From: JAICJJ01 sp039809985
Lineage (GTDB): Bacteria; Chloroflexota; Chloroflexia; Thermomicrobiales; UBA6265
DNA: 64,000 nt
NCBI GenBank assembly: GCA_039809985.1
Contig: JBDHWC010000002.1
Coordinates: 1 to 64,000 of the forward strand
Direction: 5' to 3'
Part shown: one piece after another, positions 17,846-27,271 of the stretch
Numbering within the stretch: the first letter of the stretch is position 1
Layout of the letters: each line of letters opens with the position of its first letter
Position numbers and translations under genes: made by a program
The notes under the pieces: generated by a model
The model's database searches: none
What the model was told of the DNA's origin: nothing
The model's input: the letters and a program-made list of their open reading frames with translations, nothing else

Positions 17846-19327
17846 ATGCCGCCCCCCGTTGCCACGCCGCCAACCGCCGCCGAGCAGGTGCCGGACTGGC
17901 TGACGCGCCAGTCCCGGACGAATCGCGACGGGCTCGCGCTCCTCGACGACACCACCCGGCTCACGTGGGGCGAACTCGACTCGGCGGTCGGCCAGTTCGC
18001 GGGCTCGCTGGCTCGGCGCGGCATCGGGCCCGGTGACCGTGTCGGACTGCTTGCCGGCAACTCCTGCCAACTTGCCGTCGCCGTCCATGCGCTGCGTCGA
18101 GTCGGAGCCGTGCTCGTGCCCCTCAACGCCCGATTGACGCTGCCAGAGGTCGCCGGCTTGGCCCAGGCCGGCGAGACAGTCGCCGTCATCACCGACGACG
18201 AGCACGCCGCGCTCGCGACCGGAGCATCGGGCAGTGTCTGGTCACTCGCGGAACTCGCCAGCGAGACAGGGCGGCCGGCCCTGTCGTCGTCCGTCATTGA
18301 CCTGACCGCCGTGCAGAGCGTCGTTTTCACCTCCGGCACCACCGGATCGCCCAAGGGCGCGCAACTGACCTACGGCAACTGGTACTGGGGGGCGGTCGGC
18401 TCCGCCATCCACCTCGGGCATCTGCCGAGCGACCGCTGGCTCGCCGTGCTCCCCCTCTTCCACGTCGGCGGGCTGGCGATCCTCTTCCGCAGCGCGATCA
18501 CCGGCGTGCCGGTCGAAATCCACCGCCGATTCGATCCCGCGCGCGTCTGGCACGCCTTGACCCACGGAACCACGCTCGCATCGCTGGTGCCGACCACGCT
18601 GGCTCAGCTGGTCGAGACGGAGTCGTCGGCCCGCGTTCCGACCACGGCGCGGGTAATCCTGGTCGGCGGAGCCGGCACGCCACCAGGCCTGATCGAACGC
18701 GCCGTCGCCTGCGGCCTGCCGGTCGCACCCACCTACGGACTGACCGAGACCGCCTCGCAAGTCGCGACCCTCCGGCCCGACCGCGTGCGAGGTCGAGTCG
18801 GGTTCTCCGGTCAGCCGTTACCGACCACGGAACTGCGCATCGACGGGGAACCGGGCCGAGCAGGGGAGATTCTGGTCCGGGGCCGCACGGTGATGCGCGG
18901 CTACGTCGGCCCAGACTCGGGCCTTGAGCCAGATGGATGGTTTCGCACCGGCGACATCGGCGAACTGGACGACCAAGGGTATCTGACGGTCCACGACCGT
19001 CGGACCGACCTGATCGTCTCCGGCGGGGAAAACGTCTATCCCGCCGAGGTCGAGACCGTCCTGCTGGCCCATCCCGGCGTGGCCGAGGTGGCCGTGGTCG
19101 GTCGGGCCGATCCTCGTTGGGGCACGGTGCCGGTGGCGTTCGTCGTGCCCCGATCTGACACGACCATCGACACGGACTCGCTCGCCTCCCACTCGCGTCG
19201 TTCGCTTGCCGGCTACAAGGTGCCAACCGCGTTCCTGGTGGTCGATGCCTTGCCACGAACGGCGAGCGGCAAGGTCCGGCGCGCCGAGTTGCGCGAGGCG
19301 GTTCGGACGATGCCGGACCCGACTTGA
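17846..19327 (+). CDS. menE: o-succinylbenzoate-CoA ligase
   Basis: A 493-residue acyl-adenylate-forming enzyme. Motifs in order: P-loop FTSGTTGSPKGAQ near residue 160, YGLTETASQ, WFRTGDIGELDDQG, the hinge DLIVSGGENVYPAE, and catalytic Lys in PRTASGKVRRAEL. It activates o-succinylbenzoate with ATP and CoA, supplying MenB. Sequence alone could fit another short aryl/acyl-CoA ligase; operon context makes MenE the best call. It follows menB by 19 nt and overlaps the next gene's TTG start by 4 nt. Confidence 0.9.
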   Translation: MPPPVATPPTAAEQVPDWLTRQSRTNRDGLALLDDTTRLTWGELDSAVGQFAGSLARRGIGPGDRVGLLAGNSCQLAVAVHALRRVGAVLVPLNARLTLPEVAGLAQAGETVAVITDDEHAALATGASGSVWSLAELASETGRPALSSSVIDLTAVQSVVFTSGTTGSPKGAQLTYGNWYWGAVGSAIHLGHLPSDRWLAVLPLFHVGGLAILFRSAITGVPVEIHRRFDPARVWHALTHGTTLASLVPTTLAQLVETESSARVPTTARVILVGGAGTPPGLIERAVACGLPVAPTYGLTETASQVATLRPDRVRGRVGFSGQPLPTTELRIDGEPGRAGEILVRGRTVMRGYVGPDSGLEPDGWFRTGDIGELDDQGYLTVHDRRTDLIVSGGENVYPAEVETVLLAHPGVAEVAVVGRADPRWGTVPVAFVVPRSDTTIDTDSLASHSRRSLAGYKVPTAFLVVDALPRTASGKVRRAELREAVRTMPDPT

Positions 19328-20529
19328 CCAACCCATCGGCCGTGAGCTCGGGCCTCGATGTCGAGCCGACCTACCGCCGTGACCGACCGACGTGGCTCTT
19401 CTACGCCACGCTCTGCTACTACGCCTACCTGATCTCCTGCCTCGGCCCGGCGATGCCGTTTCTGCGCGAGGAACTCGGCTTTCCGCTCAGCATCGCCAGT
19501 TGGCACTTCGGCGCGGCCGCTGCCGGCGGCGTCGGCGTCGGCCTGTTCGGGGCGCAGGTGATTCAACGCCTCGGCCGCGAGCGAGCGCACTGGGTCGGCG
19601 CGGGCGGACTGGTGGTCGCCACTCTCCTGCTGACCCTCGGGCGGCAGCCGTTGGTGACGGCGTCCGGCGCGTTGCTGTCTGGGCTTCTCGGCGGCCTCGT
19701 GCTCGTCTCCGGTCAAGCGGCGCTCGCCGACCACCACGGCTCCCGCCGCGCGATCGCGCTCACCGAGTCGAACGTGCTTGCCAGCGGCGCGTCGATCCTC
19801 GCCGCGGTCGCCGTCGGGCTCTTCGGCGGCTCCGTGATCGGGTGGCGCGGCGCCTACTGGCTGACGATCCCGGTCATCCTCGTCATCGCGTGGCGGTTCG
19901 GTTCCGCGTGGCCCACCAGCAAGGCCGCGCCGCGACGGCGCGTCGGCGGTCGGGTGACGCTGCCGGGTGTCTTCTGGCTCTTCGTCGGCGTCCTCGTCTG
20001 CGGCACCGCCGTCGAATGGTGCGTCTCGTACTGGGGCGCGGGCTTCCTCGCCGGCGCGCACGGGCTGACTCCGTCGTCGGCCGCGATCGGCATGAGCGCG
20101 TTCTTCGTCGGCATGCTGGTCGGTCGCGCCGTGGGCACGGTGCTGGCCCGCACCATCGACCCCGCCCGCCTGCTTCCCGGCGCGGTTGGTCTGGCGCTTG
20201 TCGGCTTTCCGTTGCTGTGGCTCGCGCCGAGCGCCCCGCTCGCCCTGGCCGGGCTGTTGACGACCGGGCTCGGCATCGCCAACGTCTACCCGATGGCCAT
20301 CTCCGCCGCCGCGGGCCTCGTCCCCGAGAACGCCGACCTCGCCCTGACGCGCGTCGCCATCGGCACCTCGGGTTCGATCCTCCTCGCGCCGTTGGTGCTG
20401 GGCATCTTGGCTGACCGTCTCGGCATCGCCGTCGCCTTCGGCATCGGCGTGCCGCTGCTGGTCGTCGGCCTCGTCGTGGCGTTCGTCGCCTCGCGCCGAA
20501 CGGGACGCCCTTCCGCCCCGGATGCGTGA
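19324..20529 (+). CDS. MFS transporter
   Basis: A 401-residue major facilitator superfamily protein with about 12 membrane helices. A loop 2-3 segment of the family type is visible (LFGAQVIQRLGRERAH), and a basic cytoplasmic loop (SKAAPRRRVGG) separates the halves. The TTG start overlaps the menE stop, placing it last in the men operon. Substrate unknown; export or uptake of an aromatic compound that also induces the upstream TetR would fit, but that is speculation. It converges on the aminotransferase with 15 nt between stops. Confidence 0.85.
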   Translation: MTNPSAVSSGLDVEPTYRRDRPTWLFYATLCYYAYLISCLGPAMPFLREELGFPLSIASWHFGAAAAGGVGVGLFGAQVIQRLGRERAHWVGAGGLVVATLLLTLGRQPLVTASGALLSGLLGGLVLVSGQAALADHHGSRRAIALTESNVLASGASILAAVAVGLFGGSVIGWRGAYWLTIPVILVIAWRFGSAWPTSKAAPRRRVGGRVTLPGVFWLFVGVLVCGTAVEWCVSYWGAGFLAGAHGLTPSSAAIGMSAFFVGMLVGRAVGTVLARTIDPARLLPGAVGLALVGFPLLWLAPSAPLALAGLLTTGLGIANVYPMAISAAAGLVPENADLALTRVAIGTSGSILLAPLVLGILADRLGIAVAFGIGVPLLVVGLVVAFVASRRTGRPSAPDA

Positions 20530-20544
20530 ACTCGCTCCGGCCGC

Positions 20545-21906
20545 CTACCCGTCGAGTCCTCCAAGCTCGCCAGCCACCGCGGTGAGGCTGTCGTCGAGGA
20601 TCTCGACCAGTTCGTCCGCCTCGTCCCGGCTGAGGCTCAACGGCGGCGCGTAGAGTAGATGGTCGCCGCGCATCCCGTCGACGGTGCCGCTGCCGGGGTA
20701 CGACACCAAGCCGCGCTCCAGCGTGGCCCGCCCGATTCGGCGAGAGACGCGCCACTCCGTCGGGAACGGTTCCTTCGTCCACCGGTCTCGGACCAATTCG
20801 ATGCCGATCAGGAGGCCCAGACCGCGCACGTCGCCGATCATCGGGTGCCGATCCTGCAACCCGCGCAGCCGACCCAGCAGGTAGCCGCCGACCTCGGCCG
20901 CGTTCTCGACGAGCCGATGCTCTCGGATGTAGGTCAGCACCGCCGCCCCGGCCGCGCAGGCGAGCGGGTTGCCGGACGCGGTGTGCCCGATCACGAACGA
21001 GCCGCGGTGCGTGCGGACCTCGTCGACCAGCTCCGGCTTGGCGATCACCGCCCCGAGCGGCGCGTAGCCGCCGCTGATGCCCTTGGCGCAGGCGATCAGG
21101 TCCGGCACGACGCCCCAGTGGTCGATGCCGAAGCTGCGACCGGTTCGGCCGAACCCGGTCATCACCTCGTCCGCGATCAGCAGCACGTCGTGCCGGTCGC
21201 AGATCTCGCGGATCCGGGCGAAGTAGCCGTCGGTCGCCGCCACCGCCCCGAGCGTGGCCCCGACGACCGGTTCGGCGATGAACGCCGCGACGTTCTCCGG
21301 CCCAAGCTGTCGGATCACGTAGTCGAGGTGGTCGGCGCACGACAAGTCGCACGTGGGACAGGCGCTGCTCGCCCGGCACCGGTACGGATGGCACGGCACG
21401 ATGTGCTCGGCATGGGGGAGCGCCGCGCCGTAGGGAGCGCGACGACCGGCGTTCCCCCCGTACCCGAGCGAAGCCAGCGTCGCCCCGTGGAACGACTGCC
21501 ACCGCCCGACTACGATCTGCTTGGTGCCCTTGCCGCGATCTCGCTGCACCTGCAGCGCCATCTTGACCGCGTTCTCCGTTGCCTCCGACCCGCCCGAGAC
21601 GAACCAGACCTTGCCGAACCCGGGCGGCGCGAACGACTCGACGATGATTCGGGCGCACCGCTCGATCGGCTCGGTCGTGAAGGCGTGCGTCGGCGCGTAG
21701 GCCAGAGTTCTGGCCTGCTCCGCGATGGCGTCCGCCACCTCGGCCACGCCGTGCCCGATCGAGGTCACCGCTGCCGACCCGCCCGAGCCGTCCAAGTAGC
21801 GGTTGCCGTCGCTGTCGTACAAGTAGACGCCCTCGCCGCGCACCAGCATCGGGTAGTCGCGGCGCAAGTCCCGGTGAATCACTTGGGTGGCGCGATGTCC
21901 GATCAC
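20545..21906 (-). CDS. class III aminotransferase with cysteine cluster
   Basis: A 453-residue PLP enzyme of the ornithine/GABA/omega-amino acid aminotransferase class: WFVSGGSEATENAVKMA, the Asp of LLIADEVMTGFGRTG, and the PLP lysine in ACAKGISGGYAPLGA. An unusual insertion near HIVPCHPYRC has five cysteines in 19 residues (C-X4-C-X5-C-X2-C-X3-C), which could bind a metal. Substrate not predictable. GTG codons at 21909 and 21906 both follow GGAGGA (21915-21920); I chose 21906 for spacing. It is transcribed divergently from the DUF1345 gene. Confidence 0.85.
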   Translation of the reverse strand: MIGHRATQVIHRDLRRDYPMLVRGEGVYLYDSDGNRYLDGSGGSAAVTSIGHGVAEVADAIAEQARTLAYAPTHAFTTEPIERCARIIVESFAPPGFGKVWFVSGGSEATENAVKMALQVQRDRGKGTKQIVVGRWQSFHGATLASLGYGGNAGRRAPYGAALPHAEHIVPCHPYRCRASSACPTCDLSCADHLDYVIRQLGPENVAAFIAEPVVGATLGAVAATDGYFARIREICDRHDVLLIADEVMTGFGRTGRSFGIDHWGVVPDLIACAKGISGGYAPLGAVIAKPELVDEVRTHRGSFVIGHTASGNPLACAAGAAVLTYIREHRLVENAAEVGGYLLGRLRGLQDRHPMIGDVRGLGLLIGIELVRDRWTKEPFPTEWRVSRRIGRATLERGLVSYPGSGTVDGMRGDHLLYAPPLSLSRDEADELVEILDDSLTAVAGELGGLDG

Positions 21907-22044
21907 CACGGGTTTCCTCCGCTGCTTCGCCGAGTCGGCCCGGAAGGTTCGCCGACCCGCGCGCTTCCGTCGCAGCCTGTCAGTGCGTGCTAGAGTCGCC
22001 CACCGACGGCTGACTGAAGAATCGTCACTCGGTCGCGGAGGCCC

Positions 22045-22746
22045 ATGGACGGCTCGCCCTTTCCCGAGATCGACACACGCGGCCGGCACCGGCATCCGCT
22101 GTGGGCGCCGGGCACGGACCTGGCCCGTCGCTGGCTCCTCGCGGTCCTCGCCGGTGTCGCCGCGTATGCTGCGGCGAGGACGAGCACCGGCCACTCGGCC
22201 GCGCTCTTGGTCGGCTGGGACGTGACCCTCGTCGTCTCCCTCGTCCTGCCGTGGAGGCGCATCCTCCGCTCGACGCCGGAGACGTCACGCCTCCACGCGG
22301 TCCGCGACGACCCGGGCAGCGTCGTCTTGTTGGTGGTGTCGTTGGCGGTGAGCATCGGCGCTCTGCTCACCGCCGTGCTCATTCTGACGCGGCCGGGGAG
22401 AATGGGCACGGGAATCTGGGCCGACTTGGAACCGGCGCTCGTCGGCATCAGCATCGTCGCCGGCTGGGCCGTGCTGCAGACCGGCTTCACGCTCCACTAC
22501 GCCCGGTTGTACTACCGGGAGGACGACACGCCCGGCGGCCTCGATTTCAAGGGCGACAACCCGCCCGACGACCTCGACTTCGCCTATTTTGGCTTCGGCG
22601 TCGGCGTCGCCTTCCAAACCTCCGACGTTGACATCACCAGCCGCGACATCCGCCGCACCGTGCTGGCCCACTCGGTGATCTCGTTTTTCTACAGCGCGTC
22701 CGTGCTCGCCCTGACAGTCAACATCCTGGCCGGGAAGCTCGGCTGA
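22045..22746 (+). CDS. DUF1345 family membrane protein
   Basis: A 233-residue integral membrane protein with five or so helices. It carries the family's best-conserved stretch near the end, DFAYFGFGVGVAFQTSDVDI followed by TSRDIRRTVLAHSVISFFY, which identifies it as DUF1345. Function of the family is unknown; members have been noted as inner-membrane proteins only. The ATG follows GCGGAGG. An extended -10-like TGCTAGAGT (21988-21996) lies upstream. Confidence 0.85.
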   Translation: MDGSPFPEIDTRGRHRHPLWAPGTDLARRWLLAVLAGVAAYAAARTSTGHSAALLVGWDVTLVVSLVLPWRRILRSTPETSRLHAVRDDPGSVVLLVVSLAVSIGALLTAVLILTRPGRMGTGIWADLEPALVGISIVAGWAVLQTGFTLHYARLYYREDDTPGGLDFKGDNPPDDLDFAYFGFGVGVAFQTSDVDITSRDIRRTVLAHSVISFFYSASVLALTVNILAGKLG

Positions 22747-22769
22747 GCCCCACCCTGCTCCGCATCCGT

Positions 22770-23345
22770 TCACGTCAGGTTGTCGACGAAAAGGACGAAG
22801 AGCCGCCCCGGCCCTTGCACCCCGACTGTCAGCACCCGCTCGATGTCTGCCGTGCGGCTTGGCCCGGTGACGAGCGTCGCCATGCCACCGGGCCGCAGCG
22901 CGGCCGCTCGCAGTGCCGCCGCGCTGTCCGCGAGGCTCGCGACCAAGTGGTCACTCGCGCAAACCACGACGTGGTTACGTGGCAGCATGCCGATCGACCG
23001 GTCCTCAAGCGTCCGCTCGACCAGCAGGAGCGACCCGGTCTCCGCGACCGCCAAGTCAGCTAGGCTGAGCCCAAGCTGCGCATCGCGGACGGTTTCCGGC
23101 GACGGGGACACATGCCACATTGTGCCGTTCGCTGTCACACCGCGCATCAGGTCTGGCGCACGTTCCCCCAGCTCGGCCGCGACGGATCCTTCCGTCAGGC
23201 CAAGCTCGGCCACGACACCGGCGATCCACGCCGCGGCCGCGTCGCTGTCGGCGACGGCCCCAACCCGGACGTCGAGGTCGGCGCAGCGCTGGGTGAACTC
23301 GTCCAAGGTCGGCCCGCCGACCAGGCGGCTGTCGATCGGCGGCAT
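22770..23345 (-). CDS. LUD-domain protein (LutC/YkgG-like)
   Basis: A 191-residue protein with the LUD-domain signature: ADLAVAETGSLLL in the middle and VTGPSRTADIERVLTVGVQGP near the C-terminus. LutC-type proteins belong to the lactate-utilisation iron-sulfur complex LutABC, but no lutA or lutB is present here. It follows a UxaA-type dehydratase on the same strand by 70 nt. The ATG at 23345 follows ACGGAG; a GTG at 23360 is an alternative start. Possibly an accessory to a hydroxy-acid oxidising system encoded elsewhere. Confidence 0.8.
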   Translation of the reverse strand: MPPIDSRLVGGPTLDEFTQRCADLDVRVGAVADSDAAAAWIAGVVAELGLTEGSVAAELGERAPDLMRGVTANGTMWHVSPSPETVRDAQLGLSLADLAVAETGSLLLVERTLEDRSIGMLPRNHVVVCASDHLVASLADSAAALRAAALRPGGMATLVTGPSRTADIERVLTVGVQGPGRLFVLFVDNLT

Positions 23346-23415
23346 CGTCGGCTCCGTCACGTGAATTCGGGCACGGGCAGGGCGTCCGGTCCCGCCGCCG
23401 CCGCAAGCGACGCGG

Positions 23416-25026
23416 CTACAGCATCGCCCCGATGATCCACGGGTTGAATTCTTCCTCGCCGACCCCCGCCGCCTCGCTCTTGCTCTGCGCGCCGGACGCC
23501 ACCGCGAGGACTCGTTCGAAGATCTCCTGTCCGAGTTCCTCCAGACTGACGCCGTCGAGGACCTTTCCGGCGTTGATGTCCATGTCCGGCTCCTGGTTGG
23601 CGTACAGCGTCGAGTTGGTCGCGATCTTGATCGACGGGGCCGGCTTGAAGCCGAACGCCGAGCCCCGGCCGGTGGTGAAGACGACCACGTTGCAGCCGCC
23701 GGCGACCTGCCCGGTGACCGAGACCGGGTCGTAGCCGGGCGAGTCCATGTGGACGAAGCCGTGCTCGGTCACGCGCTCGGCATAGCGGACCACTTGGTTG
23801 AGCGGGGTGCTCCCCGCCTTGGCGATTGCCCCCAGCGACTTCTCGTAGATCGTCGTCAGCCCGCCGAGCTTGTTGCCCGGAGCCGGGTTGTTGTCGATCG
23901 ACGCCCCGAACATCGCGGTGTACTTCTCCCACCAGTGGATACAGTCGATCAGGTCCTGCGCCACCTGCTCGTTCTTCGCCCGCCGAGTCAGCAGGTGCTC
24001 ACCGCCGTAGACCTCGGTCGTCTCGCCCAGCACCACGGTCCCGCCCTGCCGCACGATCTCGTCGGCCGCCTTGCCGAGACCCGGGTTCGCGGTCACGCCC
24101 GACCAGCCGTCGGAGCCGCCGCACTGGAGGGCGACGACCAGCTCGGAGGCCGGCACCTCCTCGCGCACCGCCTCGTTCGCCTTCGGCAGCAACTGCTCGA
24201 TCGCCGCGATCCCGGCCTCGACCGTCTTCTGGAAACCGCCGTCCTGCTGGATCGTCAGCACCGTCGGCCGATGGCCGTGGCCGAGCCCCGTCGCCTCGAT
24301 CAGGTCGTCCGGCTGGTTCACCTCGCAGCCGAGACTGAGAATCACGTAGCCGCCGATGTTCGGGTGGTCGACGATTCCGGCCATGGTCCGCTGCAGCAGC
24401 CCGAGGTCGGAGGAACCGTAGTGCGCCCCGCAGCCCCCCTTGGTCGGGAAGCCGATCACCCCGTCGACGTTCGGGTACGCGTCGAGCACGCCCGGCTGCT
24501 TGAAGTGGTCGACGATCCGACGGGTGGCCGACGACGAGCAGTTGACCGAGGCGAGCACCGCGACGTAGTTTCGCGTCCCCACTCGGCCGTCGCTGCGGCG
24601 GTAGCCCATGAAGGTCCGGCGATTCGCCTCCGGCACGAATTCCACCGGCCGGTACTCGCTCGAGATCGCGTAGTCGAGCTCGAGCTCATGGCCAACCGAC
24701 AGATTCTGGCTGTGGACGTGCTGGCCGGGTGCGATGTCCTGCGTGGCAAAGCCGATGATCTGCCCGTAGCGGCGGACCTCGCCCCCCTTCTCGATCGCCC
24801 GCAGCGCGACCTTGTGGCCCGGCGGAATCACCTGCACGACCTTGACCTCACCATAGGGCGTCCGCAGCACCGTGCGAGGCACCAAAGGCTGCTTCGCGAT
24901 CGCCACGGCGTCGCCTTCGTGCAGGAGGACCGCGACGTCGGCGAGGTCGACCGGTTCGGTGGGCGCCTTCCCCGTCAGGTTCAGCGACTCGCCGCGATAG
25001 GACTGCGACTTCGGGGGAACCGTCAT
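23416..25026 (-). CDS. altronate dehydratase family protein (UxaA/GarD type)
   Basis: A 536-residue protein. The N-terminal SAF domain (VDLADVAVLLHEGDAVAIAK) is followed by the GD_AH core: YRRSDGRVGTRNYVAVL, FPTKGGCGAHYG, ILSLGCEVNQ, LQCGGSDGWSGVTANPGLG, MDSPGYDPVSVTGQVAGG. Cysteines in CGAH, GCE and QCGG fit the metal-dependent dehydratase site. The family dehydrates sugar acids such as altronate, galactarate or related aldonates to 2-keto-3-deoxy acids. The ATG at 25026 follows AGGAG. Neighbouring rbsD and LUD genes support a sugar-acid catabolic group. The exact substrate is open. Confidence 0.88.
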   Translation of the reverse strand: MTVPPKSQSYRGESLNLTGKAPTEPVDLADVAVLLHEGDAVAIAKQPLVPRTVLRTPYGEVKVVQVIPPGHKVALRAIEKGGEVRRYGQIIGFATQDIAPGQHVHSQNLSVGHELELDYAISSEYRPVEFVPEANRRTFMGYRRSDGRVGTRNYVAVLASVNCSSSATRRIVDHFKQPGVLDAYPNVDGVIGFPTKGGCGAHYGSSDLGLLQRTMAGIVDHPNIGGYVILSLGCEVNQPDDLIEATGLGHGHRPTVLTIQQDGGFQKTVEAGIAAIEQLLPKANEAVREEVPASELVVALQCGGSDGWSGVTANPGLGKAADEIVRQGGTVVLGETTEVYGGEHLLTRRAKNEQVAQDLIDCIHWWEKYTAMFGASIDNNPAPGNKLGGLTTIYEKSLGAIAKAGSTPLNQVVRYAERVTEHGFVHMDSPGYDPVSVTGQVAGGCNVVVFTTGRGSAFGFKPAPSIKIATNSTLYANQEPDMDINAGKVLDGVSLEELGQEIFERVLAVASGAQSKSEAAGVGEEEFNPWIIGAML

Positions 25027-25227
25027 CTCCGTGCTCCTCATGCTTGGTCTCGGCGCGGCGGAACGCGCCGACCGATCGCCGGTGGTGCGGGCGCGGGTCG
25101 TCACGCCACAACGGGCACGCCAGCCCGCTCGACCGGCACGCGGTCGCTTCTGCCGTCATGATATCGCCCCGCAGCGCCGGCTGACCGGCCCCTGCGACAC
25201 GTGACAGGGGGTCGACCCGCCGTCCGG

Positions 25228-25614
25228 TCAGCCCGAGACGACGATCAGATTGGCGTACGGGCAAGTGTCTCCAGTGCGGACCGTCGCCTTGCCGGACTGG
25301 GCCAGCCGCTTCAACTCAAGGTGGCTCACGTACTGCAGCGGGAGGTCGCCGAGAAGTTCCCTCAACTCGGCGATCCGATGCGGACTGACTGCCGCCATCT
25401 CGTCGGTGACCACCACCCGATCAATCCCGTACTCAGGGACGACCGCGCGCAGGACGTCGAGCACCGTCGGCAGGTCGTCGACCAGCGCGAGGTCGATTCG
25501 CTCCGGGCCGTCCGGCACCGGGAACCCGCGGTCGCAAACGGTGAAGTAGTCGGTGTGGCCGGTCCGCGACAGAAGCAGGTTGAGTTGCGGATGGAGGATG
25601 CCCTGCTTCTTCAC
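25228..25614 (-). CDS. rbsD: RbsD/FucU-type sugar mutarotase
   Basis: A 128-residue protein of the RbsD/FucU fold: GILHPQLNLLLSRTGHTDYF with the catalytic His in RTGHTD, CDRGFPVP, IDLALVDDLPTVLDVL and the C-terminal TGDTCPYANLIVVSG. Such enzymes speed up interconversion of pyranose and furanose or anomeric forms of ribose or fucose. No ribose transporter or kinase is nearby, so a fucose- or other sugar-linked role is equally possible. It overlaps the upstream small gene by 4 nt. Confidence 0.85.
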   Translation of the reverse strand: MKKQGILHPQLNLLLSRTGHTDYFTVCDRGFPVPDGPERIDLALVDDLPTVLDVLRAVVPEYGIDRVVVTDEMAAVSPHRIAELRELLGDLPLQYVSHLELKRLAQSGKATVRTGDTCPYANLIVVSG

Positions 25615-25871
25615 GGCAGCTCCTCGTCAAACGGCACTCCGCCGACTCCTTCCACACGATCTGACCGTCCTAGGTAGGCCTCGCGCTGCTCCAGCGTCAC
25701 CCGCTCCCGAAACCCGGGTGCCGGCCGCTTGAGAAACGCACGCGCGGCCTCGCCCCGCGCAGTGACCGCCACCAGTTCCCAGCCCTCCGCGCCGAGCGCG
25801 TTGAGCGCCTGCTCGTCCGGGTCCGCCGCCACGGTGTACTCCCACGCGACCGGGTGCCGGTCTCCCGCCAC
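25611..25871 (-). CDS. small DUF4177-like protein
   Basis: An 86-residue protein with WEYTVAADPDEQALNALGAEGWELVAV, the pattern of DUF4177 proteins (a Trp-Glu-Tyr start, then GAEGWELV). Function of the family is unknown. The GTG at 25871 lies 8 nt after AAGGAG; a nearer ATG is only 1 nt from it. Its stop overlaps the rbsD start by 4 nt, so the two are coupled. Confidence 0.75.
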   Translation of the reverse strand: MAGDRHPVAWEYTVAADPDEQALNALGAEGWELVAVTARGEAARAFLKRPAPGFRERVTLEQREAYLGRSDRVEGVGGVPFDEELP

Positions 25872-25992
25872 GGGGCATGCTCCTTCGTCAAGACCACTCA
25901 GTCGCCGCCGGGCTGGCGGCACGTCGTCCGCTATCCTACCGTGTGCGAAGCGACCGGCAGGGAGGCGGGCGGCGACGCCCGTGGAGGACGCG

Positions 25993-27168
25993 ATGAAGCT
26001 CGCCACGCGAATGGGTCGGCTGGGAACGGAGACGGCATTCGAGGTGCTGGTGCGGGCGCGAGCGCTCGAGGCGAAGGGGGTCGACGTCGTCCACCTCGAG
26101 ATCGGCGAGCCCGACTTCGACACCCCCCGCAACGTCGTCGACGCCGGCTGCGACGCACTCCAGAACGGCTGGACCCACTACGGCCCGGCCGCCGGCCTGC
26201 CCGACCTCAAGCAGGCGATCGCCACCTACCTGAACGGCAGCCGCGGCACCCGTTACCGCCCCGACAACATCGTCGTCACCCCCGGCGGCAAGCCGATCAT
26301 GTTCTTCGTCATCCTCGCCCTGCTCGAGCGCGGGGACGAGGCGATCTACCCCGACCCGGGCTTCCCGATCTACGGCAGCATGATCAACTTCGTCGGCGCG
26401 ACCCCCGTGCCGCTGCCCATCCGCGAGGAGAACGCCTTCCGCCTCGACGTCGACGAACTGGAACGGCTGATCACCCCGCGCACCAAGCTGCTGATCATCA
26501 ACAGCCCGGCCAACCCGACCGGCGGCGTGCTGGAGCGTTCCGACATCGAGCGCATCGCCCGACTCGCGGTCGAGCACGACCTGATCGTCCTCTCGGACGA
26601 GATCTACGCCGAGATCCTCTACAGCGGGGAGCACGTCTCGATCGCCACCATGCCGGGCATGGCGGAGCGCACCGTCGTCCTCGACGGCTTCTCCAAGACC
26701 TACGCCATGACCGGCTGGCGGCTCGGCTACGGCGCGATGCCGGAGGAACTGGCGGCCGTCATCGCCAAGCTGATGGTCAACAGCGTCTCGTGCACCGCCG
26801 CCGCGGTCCAGAAGGCCGGGGTCGAGGCGCTCGAAGGACCGCAGGACGACGTCCGGGCGATGGTCGAGGCCTTCCGCCGACGCCGCGACTTGATGGTCTC
26901 CGGCCTGAACGCGATCGACGGCATCTCCTGCCTGGAGCCGAAGGGCGCGTTCTACGTCTTCCCCAACATCTCCGGCACGGGGATGACCAGCCGCGCCTTC
27001 GCCGACCGCTTGCTCGACGAGTTCGGCGTCGCCGCGCTCGCCGGCACCTCGTTCGGCGCGCAGGGCGAGGGGTACCTCCGGCTCTCCTACGCCAACTCCG
27101 AGGAGAACCTCGCCAAGGCCCTCGACCGCATCGCCGCCGCGACACGGTCGGCGATCGCGACCGTCTGA
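25993..27168 (+). CDS. class I/II aminotransferase
   Basis: A 391-residue fold-type I PLP enzyme close to aspartate aminotransferase: LEIGEPDFDTP, INSPANPTGGVL, LSDEIYAEILY and the PLP lysine in LDGFSKTYAMTGWRLGYG, plus the C-terminal Arg in YLRLSYANS that binds the substrate carboxylate. Donor and acceptor are not predictable. The ATG at 25993 follows GGAGG. A TATCCT element near 25932 could be its -10 in the 121-bp region shared with the divergent DUF4177-rbsD genes. A strong terminator follows. Confidence 0.9.
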   Translation: MKLATRMGRLGTETAFEVLVRARALEAKGVDVVHLEIGEPDFDTPRNVVDAGCDALQNGWTHYGPAAGLPDLKQAIATYLNGSRGTRYRPDNIVVTPGGKPIMFFVILALLERGDEAIYPDPGFPIYGSMINFVGATPVPLPIREENAFRLDVDELERLITPRTKLLIINSPANPTGGVLERSDIERIARLAVEHDLIVLSDEIYAEILYSGEHVSIATMPGMAERTVVLDGFSKTYAMTGWRLGYGAMPEELAAVIAKLMVNSVSCTAAAVQKAGVEALEGPQDDVRAMVEAFRRRRDLMVSGLNAIDGISCLEPKGAFYVFPNISGTGMTSRAFADRLLDEFGVAALAGTSFGAQGEGYLRLSYANSEENLAKALDRIAAATRSAIATV

Positions 27169-27182
27169 AGCGAACGCATCGT

Positions 27183-27218
27183 CCGGGGCTGGGCCTTCGC
27201 GGGAAGGCCCGGCCCCGG
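27183..27218 (+). terminator. aminotransferase gene terminator
   Basis: A 15-bp stem with one G-T pair (CCGGGGCTGGGCCTT and partner) and loop CGCGGG begins 15 nt after the stop codon. Confidence 0.7.
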
Positions 27219-27271
27219 CTGAGCCACGCCCGCCGCGTCTCGGAAGGCGGGCGCGGTGCACGGAGGCAAAC

